From CAUJIW01 sp963205175 (GTDB lineage: Bacteria; Pseudomonadota; Alphaproteobacteria; Sphingomonadales; Sphingomonadaceae), in assembly GCA_041060555.1 (NCBI GenBank), contig JBEUDS010000002.1: DNA of 64,000 nt; one strand, 5' to 3'. This document shows positions 57,010 through 64,000 of this stretch, piece after piece. The notes beneath the pieces are model-generated. The model did no database searches. It was not told where the DNA came from and saw only the letters and a program-made list of their open reading frames with translations. Each line of letters starts with the position of its first letter. Within the stretch, counting starts at the first letter, position 1. A program made the position numbers and the translations under genes.

Positions 57010-58143
57010 ATGGCACTGCGCGGCACCAACAACGGCGGTTTCAGCTTCGCGCTGCCGGCGGGCTTCGACGACACGCGCGACCTGTCGCTGTTCCTGTGGC
57101 TGCGCCGGGCCGGCACGCCGGACGCCGCCGATCGCGTTATGACGCTGACCAACAGCGCCCGCACGCGCGGCCTGCAGCTGACCATGGGCGGCTCGACGCT
57201 GTCGGCGGCGGCCACCGACCTGGTGCTGTCGCTGGGGTCGGGCGGCACGTCGAGCTGGGGCGTGGCCAGCGGCCACGACGGGCGCGGGCGCTTCACCACC
57301 GGACCGCTGTCGAGCGCGGACTTCGAGGCGCTGGCGGTATCGGTGCGCGGCCCGGCCGCCAGCGACAACAGCGGCAGTGGTGGCGCCCAGCAGATTCATC
57401 AACTGTGGTGGAACGGCGTCGAGACGGCGCCCAACCTCACCGGCACCGGCGGCGCGGCGCCGCCAAGCCCCGGCGGCAACGTCTCGCTGCTGGCGCGCGA
57501 CGGCACGACCGCCAATTATTTCGATGGCTGGATCGCCGAGGTGGCGGTGTGGCAGGATTATCGCCTGTCGGCGGCGGACGTGGCGGCGCTGGTGGCCGGC
57601 GGCGCCGCGCTGGCGATCGCGCCGGACAAACTGCTGTTTTATCGCCCGCTGCGCACCACCACGGCAGCGGTGGTCGGTGACGCCGCGCTCACTACCCATG
57701 GCACCGCGCCGGTGATCGATGTCGCGACCCATCCGCCGGTGCTGGTGGCGCCGGCGGACGCCCGGCACGAGCACGCCGCCGCCAGTGGCGCGCTGACGCC
57801 CATCGCCGCGCCGGCGGTGCTGTCGTCCGCGCCGGGGCTGCATGGTCATCACGCGGTGCCGGCGAGCCTCACGGTGGCCGGCACGCTGACGCCGGCGTCA
57901 ACACGCCACGTGCAGCAGGCCGATGCGGCGACTCTGGTCTCGCCCGCCGTGCTGCACGCTGTCTCGACGGTCCATGGCCACGCGGCCACGCTGGCCAGCC
58001 TCGCGCCGCCGGGGTGGATCGCCCCGCGACGCGCGGTGCAGGCGCATCGGGCGAGCCTCGCCGCGCTGCTGACGGCGCGCGGCTATGGCGAGCTGTGGCT
58101 GCCGCCGGGGGAGACGCGGCTGACGCGCATCGAGACGCGCTGA
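57010..58143 (+). CDS. LamG/concanavalin-like domain protein with histidine-rich repeat tail
   Basis: A 377-residue protein inserted after the capsid gene. Residues 1-220 form a LamG-like jelly-roll (DLSLFLWLRRAGTPDAADRV near the start, YFDGWIAEVAVWQDYRLSAA near 190). The C-terminal 150 residues contain about four imperfect 25-30-residue units with spaced His residues (HEHAAA, LHGHHAV, VHGHAAT, QAHRAS). It could decorate the capsid or bind surface glycans. It is not part of the standard GTA gene set. Acquisition from a related phage is inferred. Confidence 0.65.
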   Translation: MALRGTNNGGFSFALPAGFDDTRDLSLFLWLRRAGTPDAADRVMTLTNSARTRGLQLTMGGSTLSAAATDLVLSLGSGGTSSWGVASGHDGRGRFTTGPLSSADFEALAVSVRGPAASDNSGSGGAQQIHQLWWNGVETAPNLTGTGGAAPPSPGGNVSLLARDGTTANYFDGWIAEVAVWQDYRLSAADVAALVAGGAALAIAPDKLLFYRPLRTTTAAVVGDAALTTHGTAPVIDVATHPPVLVAPADARHEHAAASGALTPIAAPAVLSSAPGLHGHHAVPASLTVAGTLTPASTRHVQQADAATLVSPAVLHAVSTVHGHAATLASLAPPGWIAPRRAVQAHRASLAALLTARGYGELWLPPGETRLTRIETR

Positions 58144-58190
58144 GCGGCGTCGCTTTTCCAGTTCATCCGCATTTTCCAAGGAGAGAGAAG

Positions 58191-58562
58191 ATGGCCAAGT
58201 CGGTCCACACCGACGTGCTCGATGCCGCGCTTGCCGTGGTCGGCGCGTCCACGTCCATGGTTGCCTGCACCGGCGAGCCGGCGAATTTCGCCGCCGCCAA
58301 CGGCGCGCTGAAACTCGCCGCCGCCACCATGGTCGCCGGCGATTTCACGCTGGCCGATGGTGACACCTCGGGCCGCAAGCTGACGGTGGCGGCGAAAAGC
58401 GGTGTCAACGTCGTTGCCGATGGCACCGCCACCCATGTGGCGCTGCTCGATGTCGCCGGCAGCCGGCTGCTCTACGTCACCACCTGTGCCGCCCAGCCGC
58501 TGGCCAGCGGCGGCACGGTCAGCTTCGCCGCCTGGGACATCGAGATCGCCGATCCGGCGTGA
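58191..58562 (+). CDS. Putative head decoration protein
   Basis: A 123-residue Ala/Thr/Val-rich protein with short repeated beta-like stretches (LKLAAATMVAGDFTLADGDT, then RKLTVAAKSGVNVVADGTAT). The composition and position after the capsid resemble small decoration or fibre-base proteins of tailed phages. No specific family was recognised. AAGGAGAGAG gives a strong ribosome site. A 7-bp hairpin follows its stop codon at 58576-58597. Confidence 0.55.
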   Translation: MAKSVHTDVLDAALAVVGASTSMVACTGEPANFAAANGALKLAAATMVAGDFTLADGDTSGRKLTVAAKSGVNVVADGTATHVALLDVAGSRLLYVTTCAAQPLASGGTVSFAAWDIEIADPA

Positions 58563-58937
58563 GGCGGGGCGGAAGGCGCGGGTGAATTTTCCCGCGCTGG
58601 CCAGGGCGCCACCAGAATCCCCTGGGGCCAGAATCCGTTGAGGCCGTCATGGCCGGGCCTGGTCCCGGCCATCCACGGGCGGCGGCGCCGTCGCTGCAAG
58701 CCTTGCCGGTGAGGACGGTGTTCACGTGGATGCCCGGGTCAAGCCCGGGCATGACGGGAGCGTGGGGTGCCAGGCGCCGAGGTGGCGGACACCGGGGAAG
58801 CGGACGGCGCACGGGCGATGCCATCGCCGTCATGAGCCACTCGCCATGCGCCGCTGTCACTGAATCACGTCTCGCGTTTCAGACCGTTCATCCGCCTCCG
58901 GCCGCACCGGGGGCTTTTATTTGTCGGGATCACGCCA
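58563..58937. other. Noncoding gap inside the cluster with REP-like elements
   Basis: A 375-base gap, long for phage DNA. It contains the hairpin at 58576-58597 (GCGCGGG/CCCGCGC), the REP-like pair at 58644-58757 and no supported gene. It separates the head-type genes from the connector operon. Confidence 0.6.
58644..58757. repeat. Pair of inverted REP-like palindromes
   Basis: 58644-58677 (CCGTCATGGCCGGG ... CCATCCACG) and 58725-58757 (CGTGGATGCCCGGG ... CATGACGG) are each palindromic. They are also inverted copies of one another, separated by 47 bases. This GTCATG-CCGGG core is a widespread intergenic repeat type in alphaproteobacterial chromosomes, so it is more likely host-derived than phage-derived. 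Confidence 0.65.
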
Positions 58938-59219
58938 ATGTCGCTTTATCTCAAGGATCCGCAGGGGTCGCTCGACTACACCATCGACTGGGCGGCCGGC
59001 TATCTGTCCGGCCAGAGCGTCGTCACCAGCCTGTGGTCGGTGCAGCCGGCGGAGGCGGACGGCCTGGTGATCGCGGCGACCATCCATGACGGCGCCCGCA
59101 CCGCCGCGACGCTCGGCGGCGGTGTGGCGGGCCATGTCTATCGCGTCACCAATCATGTGGTGCTCTCCGACGGGCGCGCCGACGAGCGTTCGCTGGCCAT
59201 CCGGGTGGAGCAGCGCTGA
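58938..59219 (+). CDS. Small phage protein (fibre/tail adaptor-like)
   Basis: A 93-residue protein starting LYLKDPQGSLDYTIDWAAGYLSGQ, with a two-sheet Ig-like pattern (HVYRVTNHVVLSDGRADERS). It is similar to small proteins located just before the head-tail connector in many siphophages and sometimes called fibre-tail adaptors. Its last base overlaps the ATG of the next gene, so the two are translationally coupled. Confidence 0.6.
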   Translation: MSLYLKDPQGSLDYTIDWAAGYLSGQSVVTSLWSVQPAEADGLVIAATIHDGARTAATLGGGVAGHVYRVTNHVVLSDGRADERSLAIRVEQR

Positions 59220-59773
59220 TGCCGGCGACCCTGCTCACCGACGCCGGCATCGCGCCGGTGTCGCTGGCCGAGGCGCGGGCCTACCTGCGCCTCGACCTCT
59301 CGACCGAGGACGCCGAGGTGGCCGGGCTGGTGCGCGTCGCCACCCAGCTGTGCGAGGCGTTCACCGGCCAGGTGCTGCTGGCCAGCCAGTGGCGTGACCG
59401 CTGGCCGCTGCCGCTGGCGGGGACCGCGCGACTGACCACCGGGCCGGTGCGCGCCATCGCGGCGGTGGCCTGGCGGACCAGTGCCGACGATCGTCTGCCA
59501 CTGGCGGCGGCGGACTGGCAGGCGGACCTCGACGATCGCGACGGTGCGACCATCCGCCTGTTGAGCGCGGCGCCCGCCACCGCGGTCTGGCTGGAGGTGG
59601 ATTACTGGGCCGGGCTGGCGGCGGACTGGAACGGTCTGCCGGAGCCGTTGCGGCTGGGCATTCTGCGGCTGGTGGCGCACCTGCACGCCCACCGCGACGC
59701 GCCCGACGACAGCGGCCCGCCGCTGGCGGTTGCCGCGTTGTGGCGTCCCTATCGCCGGATGCGCCTGCAATGA
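59219..59773 (+). CDS. Head-tail connector protein (gp6, phiE125 gp8-like)
   Basis: A 184-residue connector. The N-terminal helical part (ISLAEARAYLRL-like segment at residues 12-25, then VAGLVRVATQLCEAFTGQVL) and the following barrel, with ADDRLPLAAADWQADLDDRD, match the phiE125 gp8/GTA gp6 group. This group sits below the portal. The last bases overlap the next start as ATGA. Gene order and size agree with GTA clusters. Confidence 0.82.
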   Translation: MPATLLTDAGIAPVSLAEARAYLRLDLSTEDAEVAGLVRVATQLCEAFTGQVLLASQWRDRWPLPLAGTARLTTGPVRAIAAVAWRTSADDRLPLAAADWQADLDDRDGATIRLLSAAPATAVWLEVDYWAGLAADWNGLPEPLRLGILRLVAHLHAHRDAPDDSGPPLAVAALWRPYRRMRLQ

Positions 59774-60138
59774 CCGGCATCGTGGGGAGCGCGACCATGG
59801 GGACGGCAGGCGGCGAATTTCTCGGCCGGATGCGCGAGCAGGTGACGCTGGAAAGCCGGGCCGGCGCCGACGATGGACTGGGCGGGCTCACCCGCGTCTG
59901 GCGTCCGGTGGCCCAGGTGTGGGCGGCCATCGAGACCGAGGCGCTGGGCGAGGCGCCCTATGCCGGGCAGGTCAGCCATCCGCTGCGCTTCCGGCTGGTG
60001 GTGCGCCGTCGCGCCGACCTGTCGCCGGCCTGGCGCATCGCCTGGCGTAACCGGCGGCTGGCGATCACGGCGATCGACGCCGTGCCGGGGCGCGCTGATC
60101 TGGCGCTGCTCACCGCGCGCGAGGTGCCTGGGCCATGA
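59770..60138 (+). CDS. Head-tail adaptor protein (gp7)
   Basis: A 122-residue protein with the SPP1 gp16/GTA gp7-type pattern: a short N-terminal tail, then GRMREQVTLESRAGADDGLG, VWAAIETEALGEAPYAGQ and WRNRRLAITAIDAVPGRADL. It closes the head-tail interface. It overlaps both neighbours by 4 bases. ATG 59797 is a possible later start. Confidence 0.78.
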   Translation: MTGIVGSATMGTAGGEFLGRMREQVTLESRAGADDGLGGLTRVWRPVAQVWAAIETEALGEAPYAGQVSHPLRFRLVVRRRADLSPAWRIAWRNRRLAITAIDAVPGRADLALLTAREVPGP

Positions 60139-60434
60139 GCCGCGCAACCACTCCGGACACCGCGCGACTGACCGCGCGGCTGCACGCCGTCGGCGTGGCG
60201 GGCGCCGGCCGCGCGGCGGATGACCTCGCCGAGGAGATCCGCGCCGCCGCCGCCGGCCTGGCACCGGGCCGGCTGGGCGCGGCGCTGGATGTCGCGCGGG
60301 ACGGCGACGGCGCGTCGGTGATCGCGCCCGGTTTCGCCCGTTTTGTCGAGTTCGGCACCCGCGTGATGCCGGCCCGCCCGTTCCTGCGCCCGGCGATCGA
60401 TCAGGTTCGCGCCGGACTCGTGCCGAGGAGATGA
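60135..60434 (+). CDS. HK97 gp10-like tail-completion protein
   Basis: A 99-residue protein ending in the family-typical FARFVEFGTRVMPARPFLRP, the conserved C-terminal segment of HK97 gp10-like proteins, which act at the head-tail joint. It starts inside gp7 (ATGA overlap) and ends 4 bases before the DUF3168 gene. This gene is not always present in GTA clusters. Confidence 0.75.
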   Translation: MSRATTPDTARLTARLHAVGVAGAGRAADDLAEEIRAAAAGLAPGRLGAALDVARDGDGASVIAPGFARFVEFGTRVMPARPFLRPAIDQVRAGLVPRR

Positions 60435-60438
60435 CATC

Positions 60439-60840
60439 ATGGCTTCAGCCCAGCTTGCGGTGCAAAAGGCCGTGTATGACACGTTGCGCGCCGACCCCGG
60501 CCTGATGGCCGCCGTCACCGGCGTGTTCGACCATGTGCCGGATGGCCAGCCGCTGCCTTACGTGCAGGTGGGCGAGAACCTGGTCAGCGACTGGTCGGCG
60601 AAGGATTTTACCGGTCGCGAGCATCGGCTGAGCGTGCATGTGTGGTCGCATTATCCTGGTCAGGCGCAAGCCAGGGCGCTGCTCGACCTGGTGGATGCCG
60701 CTCTTGAACATGCGCCGGCGCTGCTCGACGGTCACCGGCTGGTCGGCCTGCGCTTTCTCGCCGCGCGGGTGCTGCGCGACGCCGACGGCGAGACCCACCA
60801 CGGCATCGCCGACTATCGCGCCCGCACGGTGATGGACTGA
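60439..60840 (+). CDS. Tail terminator-like protein, DUF3168 (gp8)
   Basis: A 133-residue protein of the DUF3168 group, the tail-terminator of siphophages and GTA gp8. Segments AVQKAVYDTLRADPGLMAAV, HVPDGQPLPYVQVGENLVSD and EHRLSVHVWSHYPGQAQARA are typical. The stop codon abuts an array of 29-bp repeats. Confidence 0.82.
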   Translation: MASAQLAVQKAVYDTLRADPGLMAAVTGVFDHVPDGQPLPYVQVGENLVSDWSAKDFTGREHRLSVHVWSHYPGQAQARALLDLVDAALEHAPALLDGHRLVGLRFLAARVLRDADGETHHGIADYRARTVMD

Positions 60841-60841
60841 T

Positions 60842-60945
60842 GCGCGCTGAGCGCACGGTCCCTGAATCATGTGCGCTGAGCGCACGGTCCCTGAATCATG
60901 TGCGCTGAGCGCACGGTCCCTGAATCATGTGCGCTGAGCGCACGG
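60842..60945. repeat. 3.6 copies of a 29-bp tandem repeat with hairpins
   Basis: Units at 60842-60870, 60871-60899 and 60900-60928 are followed by a partial copy to 60945. The first unit differs from the others by one base. Each contains the palindrome TGCGC-tga-GCGCA. The array fills most of the 170-base gap between gp8 and the tail-tube gene. Confidence 0.9.
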
Positions 60946-61010
60946 TTGTTGACTGACGGCAACCGGCGCCGCGACCCCCACGCACCAACCGCAACTGCGA
61001 GGAGTTTTCC

Positions 61011-61418
61011 ATGGCCATCGAAAAAGGCAGCGCGTTCCTGTTGAAAATCGGCGATGGCGGCGATCCGGTCGGCTACGCCACCATCGCCGGCCTGCGCACC
61101 ACCCAGCTTGCCATCAACGCCGAGCCGGTGGTGATCACCCACAAGGGCTCCGGCGGCTGGCGCGAACTGCTGTCGGGCGCCGGCGTGCGCAGCCTGTCGA
61201 TTTCCGGCGCCGGCGTGTTCACCGGCTCGCCCGCCGAGACGCGGCTGAAGCAGCAGGCGCTGGCGGGCACGCTCGACGATTTCGAGGCGGTGTTTGAAAG
61301 CGGCGAACGGGTGCGGGGCAAGTTCCTGGTGACGCGGCTCGACTATGCCGGCGACTTCAACGGCGAGCGGCAATATACGCTGGCGCTGGAATCCTCCGGC
61401 GCGGTGACGCTGCTGTGA
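61011..61418 (+). CDS. Major tail (tube) protein, TP901-1 family (gp9)
   Basis: A 135-residue tail-tube subunit with MAIEKGSAFLLKIGDGGDPV, the central TTQLAINAEPVVITHKGSGG and WRELLSGAGVRSLSISGAGV, and the end YTLALESSGAVTLL. These agree with the TP901-1/GTA gp9 family. GAGGAG precedes the ATG. Its stop overlaps the next start (GTGA). Confidence 0.87.
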   Translation: MAIEKGSAFLLKIGDGGDPVGYATIAGLRTTQLAINAEPVVITHKGSGGWRELLSGAGVRSLSISGAGVFTGSPAETRLKQQALAGTLDDFEAVFESGERVRGKFLVTRLDYAGDFNGERQYTLALESSGAVTLL

Positions 61419-61747
61419 GCGCGCCGTCCGAGAGCATGGCGATCAACCCGCGTCGCGGCGAGGTGGCGCTCGACGTGGCGGGCGCGCGTTGGCGGCTGGT
61501 GCCGCGCTTTGCCGCGCTGGCGGCGGCCGAGGCCGAGCTGGGCTCGCTGTTCGCGCTGATCGAGCGGGCCAGTGCCGGCGAGCTGCGGCTGGTCGAGCTG
61601 GTGGCGCTGTTCTGGCACTGCCTCGATCCGCGCCCCGAGACATTGACGCGCGCGGCGTTCGCCGACGCGCTGGCGGCGGCCGGGCTGGCGCGGCTGACGC
61701 CGGCCTACAAGGCGCTGGCGCTGGCCATTCTCGGCGGCAGCGCGTGA
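61415..61747 (+). CDS. GTA gp10-family protein (tail assembly chaperone)
   Basis: A 110-residue protein with NPRRGEVALDVAGARWRLVP followed by a helical FAALAAAEAELGSLFALIER. These match the gene-transfer-agent gp10 family, a tail assembly chaperone equivalent. The start is given as GTG 61415, overlapping gp9; ATG 61436 (MAINPRRGEV) is an equally good candidate. The end overlaps the next gene. Confidence 0.82.
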   Translation: MSAPSESMAINPRRGEVALDVAGARWRLVPRFAALAAAEAELGSLFALIERASAGELRLVELVALFWHCLDPRPETLTRAAFADALAAAGLARLTPAYKALALAILGGSA

Positions 61748-61944
61748 GCGGGGACTGGATCGCCACGGCACGGCAGCTGGCGCACGGGTGGCTCGGCTGG
61801 TCGCCCGCCCTGTTCTGGGCGGCGACGCCGGTGGACCTGCGCGCGGCGCTGGACGCCTGGGCGGCGGCGCATGGCCTCACGCCGCGCCAGCAGCCGCTCG
61901 ACGGCGCGGCGCTGGCCGCGCTGATGGCCCGTCACCCGGACTGA
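61744..61944 (+). CDS. Small tail assembly chaperone (DUF2376, gp10.1)
   Basis: A 66-residue protein with GWLGWSPALFWAATPVDLRA followed by ALDAWAAAH, the hallmark of the small DUF2376 tail chaperone encoded between gp10 and the tape measure in GTAs and related siphophages. It starts at a GTG overlapping the gp10 stop. In related systems it may be made partly by frameshifting; none is needed here. Confidence 0.82.
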   Translation: MSGDWIATARQLAHGWLGWSPALFWAATPVDLRAALDAWAAAHGLTPRQQPLDGAALAALMARHPD

Positions 61945-61965
61945 GGCCGGATTGAGGACAATGCC

Positions 61966-62535
61966 ATGACCGACATACTCGACACCCTGATCGTTCAGGT
62001 GCGCGCCGACACGCGCGCCTTCGCCAGTGATGTGCGGACGCTCACCACCACCCTCGACGACGGCCTGGCGGCGGGCATGGAAGCCGCCGGCCGGCGGATG
62101 GAGGTCGCGCTCGACCGTTTCGTGCGCACCGGCAAGTTCGGCTTCGAGGATCTCAAACGCGTCGCGCTGTCCGCGTTGGCCGACATCGCCAGCGCGCAGA
62201 TCAGCAGTGCGCTCGGGCAACTGGGCGGACTGGGCGGCGGGGGCGGCTGGGGCGGCATTTTCTCCACGGTGCTCAGCGCGGTCGGTTTGGCCGGGCGGGC
62301 GACCGGCGGGCCGGTGACCGGCGGGCGGGCCTATGTGGTGGGCGAGCGCGGACCGGAGCTGTTCGTGCCGACCGCCGCCGGGCGGGTCGAGACGCTGGCG
62401 GCGACACCGGCGGCACGGCCGGTTGCCATCACCATCAACGTCGCGGCGCCGCAGGCTGCCACGCCGCAGCTGATGCAGCGGTCGGCAAACCAGGTGGCGC
62501 GCGCGGTGCGCCAGGCGCTGGCGCGGGCTGGCTAA
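61966..62535 (+). CDS. Short tail tape-measure protein (gp11)
   Basis: A 189-residue tape measure. The N-terminal helix (ILDTLIVQVRADTRAFASDV) is followed by a Gly-rich segment, then TGGPVTGGRAYVVGERGPEL and FVPTAAGRVE, typical of lambda-type minor tail tape measures. The very short length equals GTA gp11 and predicts a short tail. It follows gp10.1 by 21 bases. Confidence 0.85.
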   Translation: MTDILDTLIVQVRADTRAFASDVRTLTTTLDDGLAAGMEAAGRRMEVALDRFVRTGKFGFEDLKRVALSALADIASAQISSALGQLGGLGGGGGWGGIFSTVLSAVGLAGRATGGPVTGGRAYVVGERGPELFVPTAAGRVETLAATPAARPVAITINVAAPQAATPQLMQRSANQVARAVRQALARAG

Positions 62536-62550
62536 GGGGAGACACGGACC

Positions 62551-64000
62551 ATGGCCTATTGGCTGGCGGAGGAAGAGGACCGTATCGCCACCGACTGGAT
62601 CAAGCGCTTCGATCCCCGCTTCTGGACGGTGAATTTTCCCCGCCCGGCGATGGCGGCGCTGACCACCCCGGCGGCGGACGCCCTGCGCGTCGATTGCCTG
62701 TTCTATCGCCGGCAGGATCTCGTCGGCCTGATCTGGGAGGCGCAGGACCAGCACGACCATCCGCTGCTGGCCTACGAGACATCGCGGGATTTTCGTGGTC
62801 TGACACTGAGCTTTCGCTGGCAGGCCAGCGGCGACCTCAAAGACCTCGATGCCCTGCACGGCGCGACGCTGACCATCGAGGGGCGCGACGCGGCGGGCAA
62901 TCCGCGCACCTGGTATGTCCGGCTGTGGAATTATGCCACCGGCACGCCGGACGACTGCACCGTCGCGCTGGATTTCGACGCGTTGGATGGCGGCTTCCTG
63001 TTGCCGGGCGAGGCCGACCCGGTGTGGGCCGGCGACATCGACCGGCTGTTTATCTCGCTGGTGCCGCCGGACTACGACGGCAGCGACGGTGTGCGCGCGG
63101 TGCCGGGCGAAGCGGTGGTGACGCTCTCCGACATCCGCTGCGACGGTGGCGGCGCGGTGCTGGCGATTGGGGACGCCATGGTGCCGCCGCACGAGCTGCG
63201 GCTGGCCAGCGGCTATGACGACAGTTACCAAATTGCGCCGGCCCGGCTGCTGCGCGGCGCGCTGCATCTGGGCTATCGCCGGCTGATCGATCATTATGTC
63301 GGCATGAGCCATTATTTCCGGCTCGGTTGGGACGCGCTGGCGGGGCGGTTCGTCGTCCTGTCCGATGGCGCGGCGCTCAACGGTCCGTGCGAACGCTGGC
63401 ACAGCGATTTTCTCGCCCGCGCCACGGCGCTGGATTTCCAGCTCATCCTGTCGCTGTCGTTCGAGCTGTTCGCCGACCATGCGCCCGATGCCTGGATGCA
63501 GCGAGCCGGGGATGGCAGCCCGGCGCTGACCGGCTGGTCGCCGCCCTCGACGCTGCTGTCGCCGTGCGTGGCGCCGGCGATGGCCTATCTGCGCGCCGTG
63601 GCGCTCGCCTTCACGGCGTTGCAGGCGACGGCGGGCCAGCCGGTGTTTTTCCAGATCGGCGAGCCGTGGTGGTGGTCGGGGCTGGGCGACGCCCGCGCGC
63701 CGTGCCTCTACGACGCGGCGACGACGGCGCTGTATGTGGCCGAGACCGGCAACCCGGTGCCGGATGTGCTCCACGACGTCACCGACGCGCCGACGTCCGA
63801 CCAGTGGGACTATATCGACTGGCTGGGCGGCAAGCTCGCCGCCGCGACGCTGGCGCTGCGCGATGCGGTGATGACGGCGCACAGCGCGGCGCGGGTGGCG
63901 CTGCTGGTCTACACGCCGCAGATCATCGACACGGCGGCGCCGATGCTGGCCCGCCTCAATCTGCCGGGCGGCTGGGCCTGGCCCGCCTTCGACGTGCTGC
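62551..64000 (+). CDS. Large tail protein with glycosidase-like C-terminal part (runs off right edge)
   Basis: The first 483 codons of a tail gene whose end lies outside the window. Residues 1-210 are beta-rich and resemble proteins annotated as non-contractile tail sheath in sphingomonad phage clusters (FDPRFWTVNFPRPAMAALTT; DALDGGFLLPGEADPVWAGD). From about 215 the sequence changes to an alternating alpha/beta pattern with ALDFQLILSLSFELFADHAP and PVFFQIGEPWWWSG, suggesting a TIM-barrel glycosidase-like domain with a possible catalytic Glu. It replaces the DUF2460 gp12 expected at this place. AAGGGGAGA supports the start. Confidence 0.65.
   Translation, partial: MAYWLAEEEDRIATDWIKRFDPRFWTVNFPRPAMAALTTPAADALRVDCLFYRRQDLVGLIWEAQDQHDHPLLAYETSRDFRGLTLSFRWQASGDLKDLDALHGATLTIEGRDAAGNPRTWYVRLWNYATGTPDDCTVALDFDALDGGFLLPGEADPVWAGDIDRLFISLVPPDYDGSDGVRAVPGEAVVTLSDIRCDGGGAVLAIGDAMVPPHELRLASGYDDSYQIAPARLLRGALHLGYRRLIDHYVGMSHYFRLGWDALAGRFVVLSDGAALNGPCERWHSDFLARATALDFQLILSLSFELFADHAPDAWMQRAGDGSPALTGWSPPSTLLSPCVAPAMAYLRAVALAFTALQATAGQPVFFQIGEPWWWSGLGDARAPCLYDAATTALYVAETGNPVPDVLHDVTDAPTSDQWDYIDWLGGKLAAATLALRDAVMTAHSAARVALLVYTPQIIDTAAPMLARLNLPGGWAWPAFDVL

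Noticed and set aside
60842..60945. Palindromic 29-bp units resembling a CRISPR array
   Set aside because: The units are directly adjacent with no unique spacers, and there are no cas genes.
61705..63882. A 725-codon minus-strand frame across the tail genes
   Set aside because: The plus strand carries overlapping, recognisable tail genes with ribosome sites; the antisense product is Arg/His-rich shadow sequence.

Overview
The window is GC-rich chromosomal DNA from an alphaproteobacterium. The main evidence is a CckA-type hybrid kinase followed by recA and alaS, an alphaproteobacterial gene-transfer-agent (GTA)-like phage cluster, TonB-dependent uptake, DUF6456 and DUF6127 type proteins, and a candidate SOS box of the alphaproteobacterial GAAC-N7 type. 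PEP-CTERM proteins and several lipid or aromatic oxidation genes point to a sphingomonad-like or rhodospirillalean lineage. The genus cannot be fixed from sequence reading alone. No tRNA, rRNA, insertion sequence or CRISPR array was recognised.

Bases 1-20.9k are mostly housekeeping and stress genes: the 5' part of cysE, a dicarboxylate/amino-acid:cation symporter, a TauE-type permease, oxyR with both redox cysteines, a flavin monooxygenase of the acyl-CoA dehydrogenase fold, an ABC-F factor, a coniferyl-aldehyde-type dehydrogenase, hisN, cspA-infA, and rpmI-rplT followed by overlapping pheS/pheT. Two diguanylate cyclases lie among them, followed by an SMP-30 lactonase and rmuC.

Bases 21-29.5k hold cckA, recA behind a LexA-type box, alaS, and a six-helix K+ channel whose cyclic-nucleotide-binding domain lacks the usual phosphate-binding Arg. 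Bases 29.5-42.3k look catabolic: a Rieske oxygenase, an MDR oxidoreductase, a TetR regulator, an aldehyde dehydrogenase, a TonB-dependent receptor and an MFS transporter. Two related 16-bp operator-like palindromes lie in front of the Rieske and MDR genes. A fused PabB-PabC and a secreted S10 carboxypeptidase-like protein follow.

Bases 42.3-44.5k carry two paralogous PEP-CTERM proteins of the THxN type. Each follows a near-consensus sigma-54 promoter with a similar TGACA element about 61-62 bases further upstream. Bases 44.5-49.3k hold a metallo-beta-lactamase fold hydrolase, a single PAS protein, an acyl-CoA dehydrogenase, a TlpA-like thioredoxin and a small secreted protein.

Bases 49.4k to the right edge form a GTA-like cluster. 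An XRE repressor and a divergent DUF6456 protein (candidate GTA activator) precede a promoter with a long hairpin leader. Then come gp1, large terminase, portal, a DUF6127-like gene, protease, capsid, connectors, tail-tube protein, GTA gp10-like protein, tail chaperone and a short tape measure. A cassette with its own sigma-54 promoter, exported-protein gene and terminator sits between portal and protease like a phage moron. A LamG-like protein and two small genes sit between capsid and connector. The last gene runs off the window and is not the usual GTA gp12; it carries a possible glycosidase-like half.
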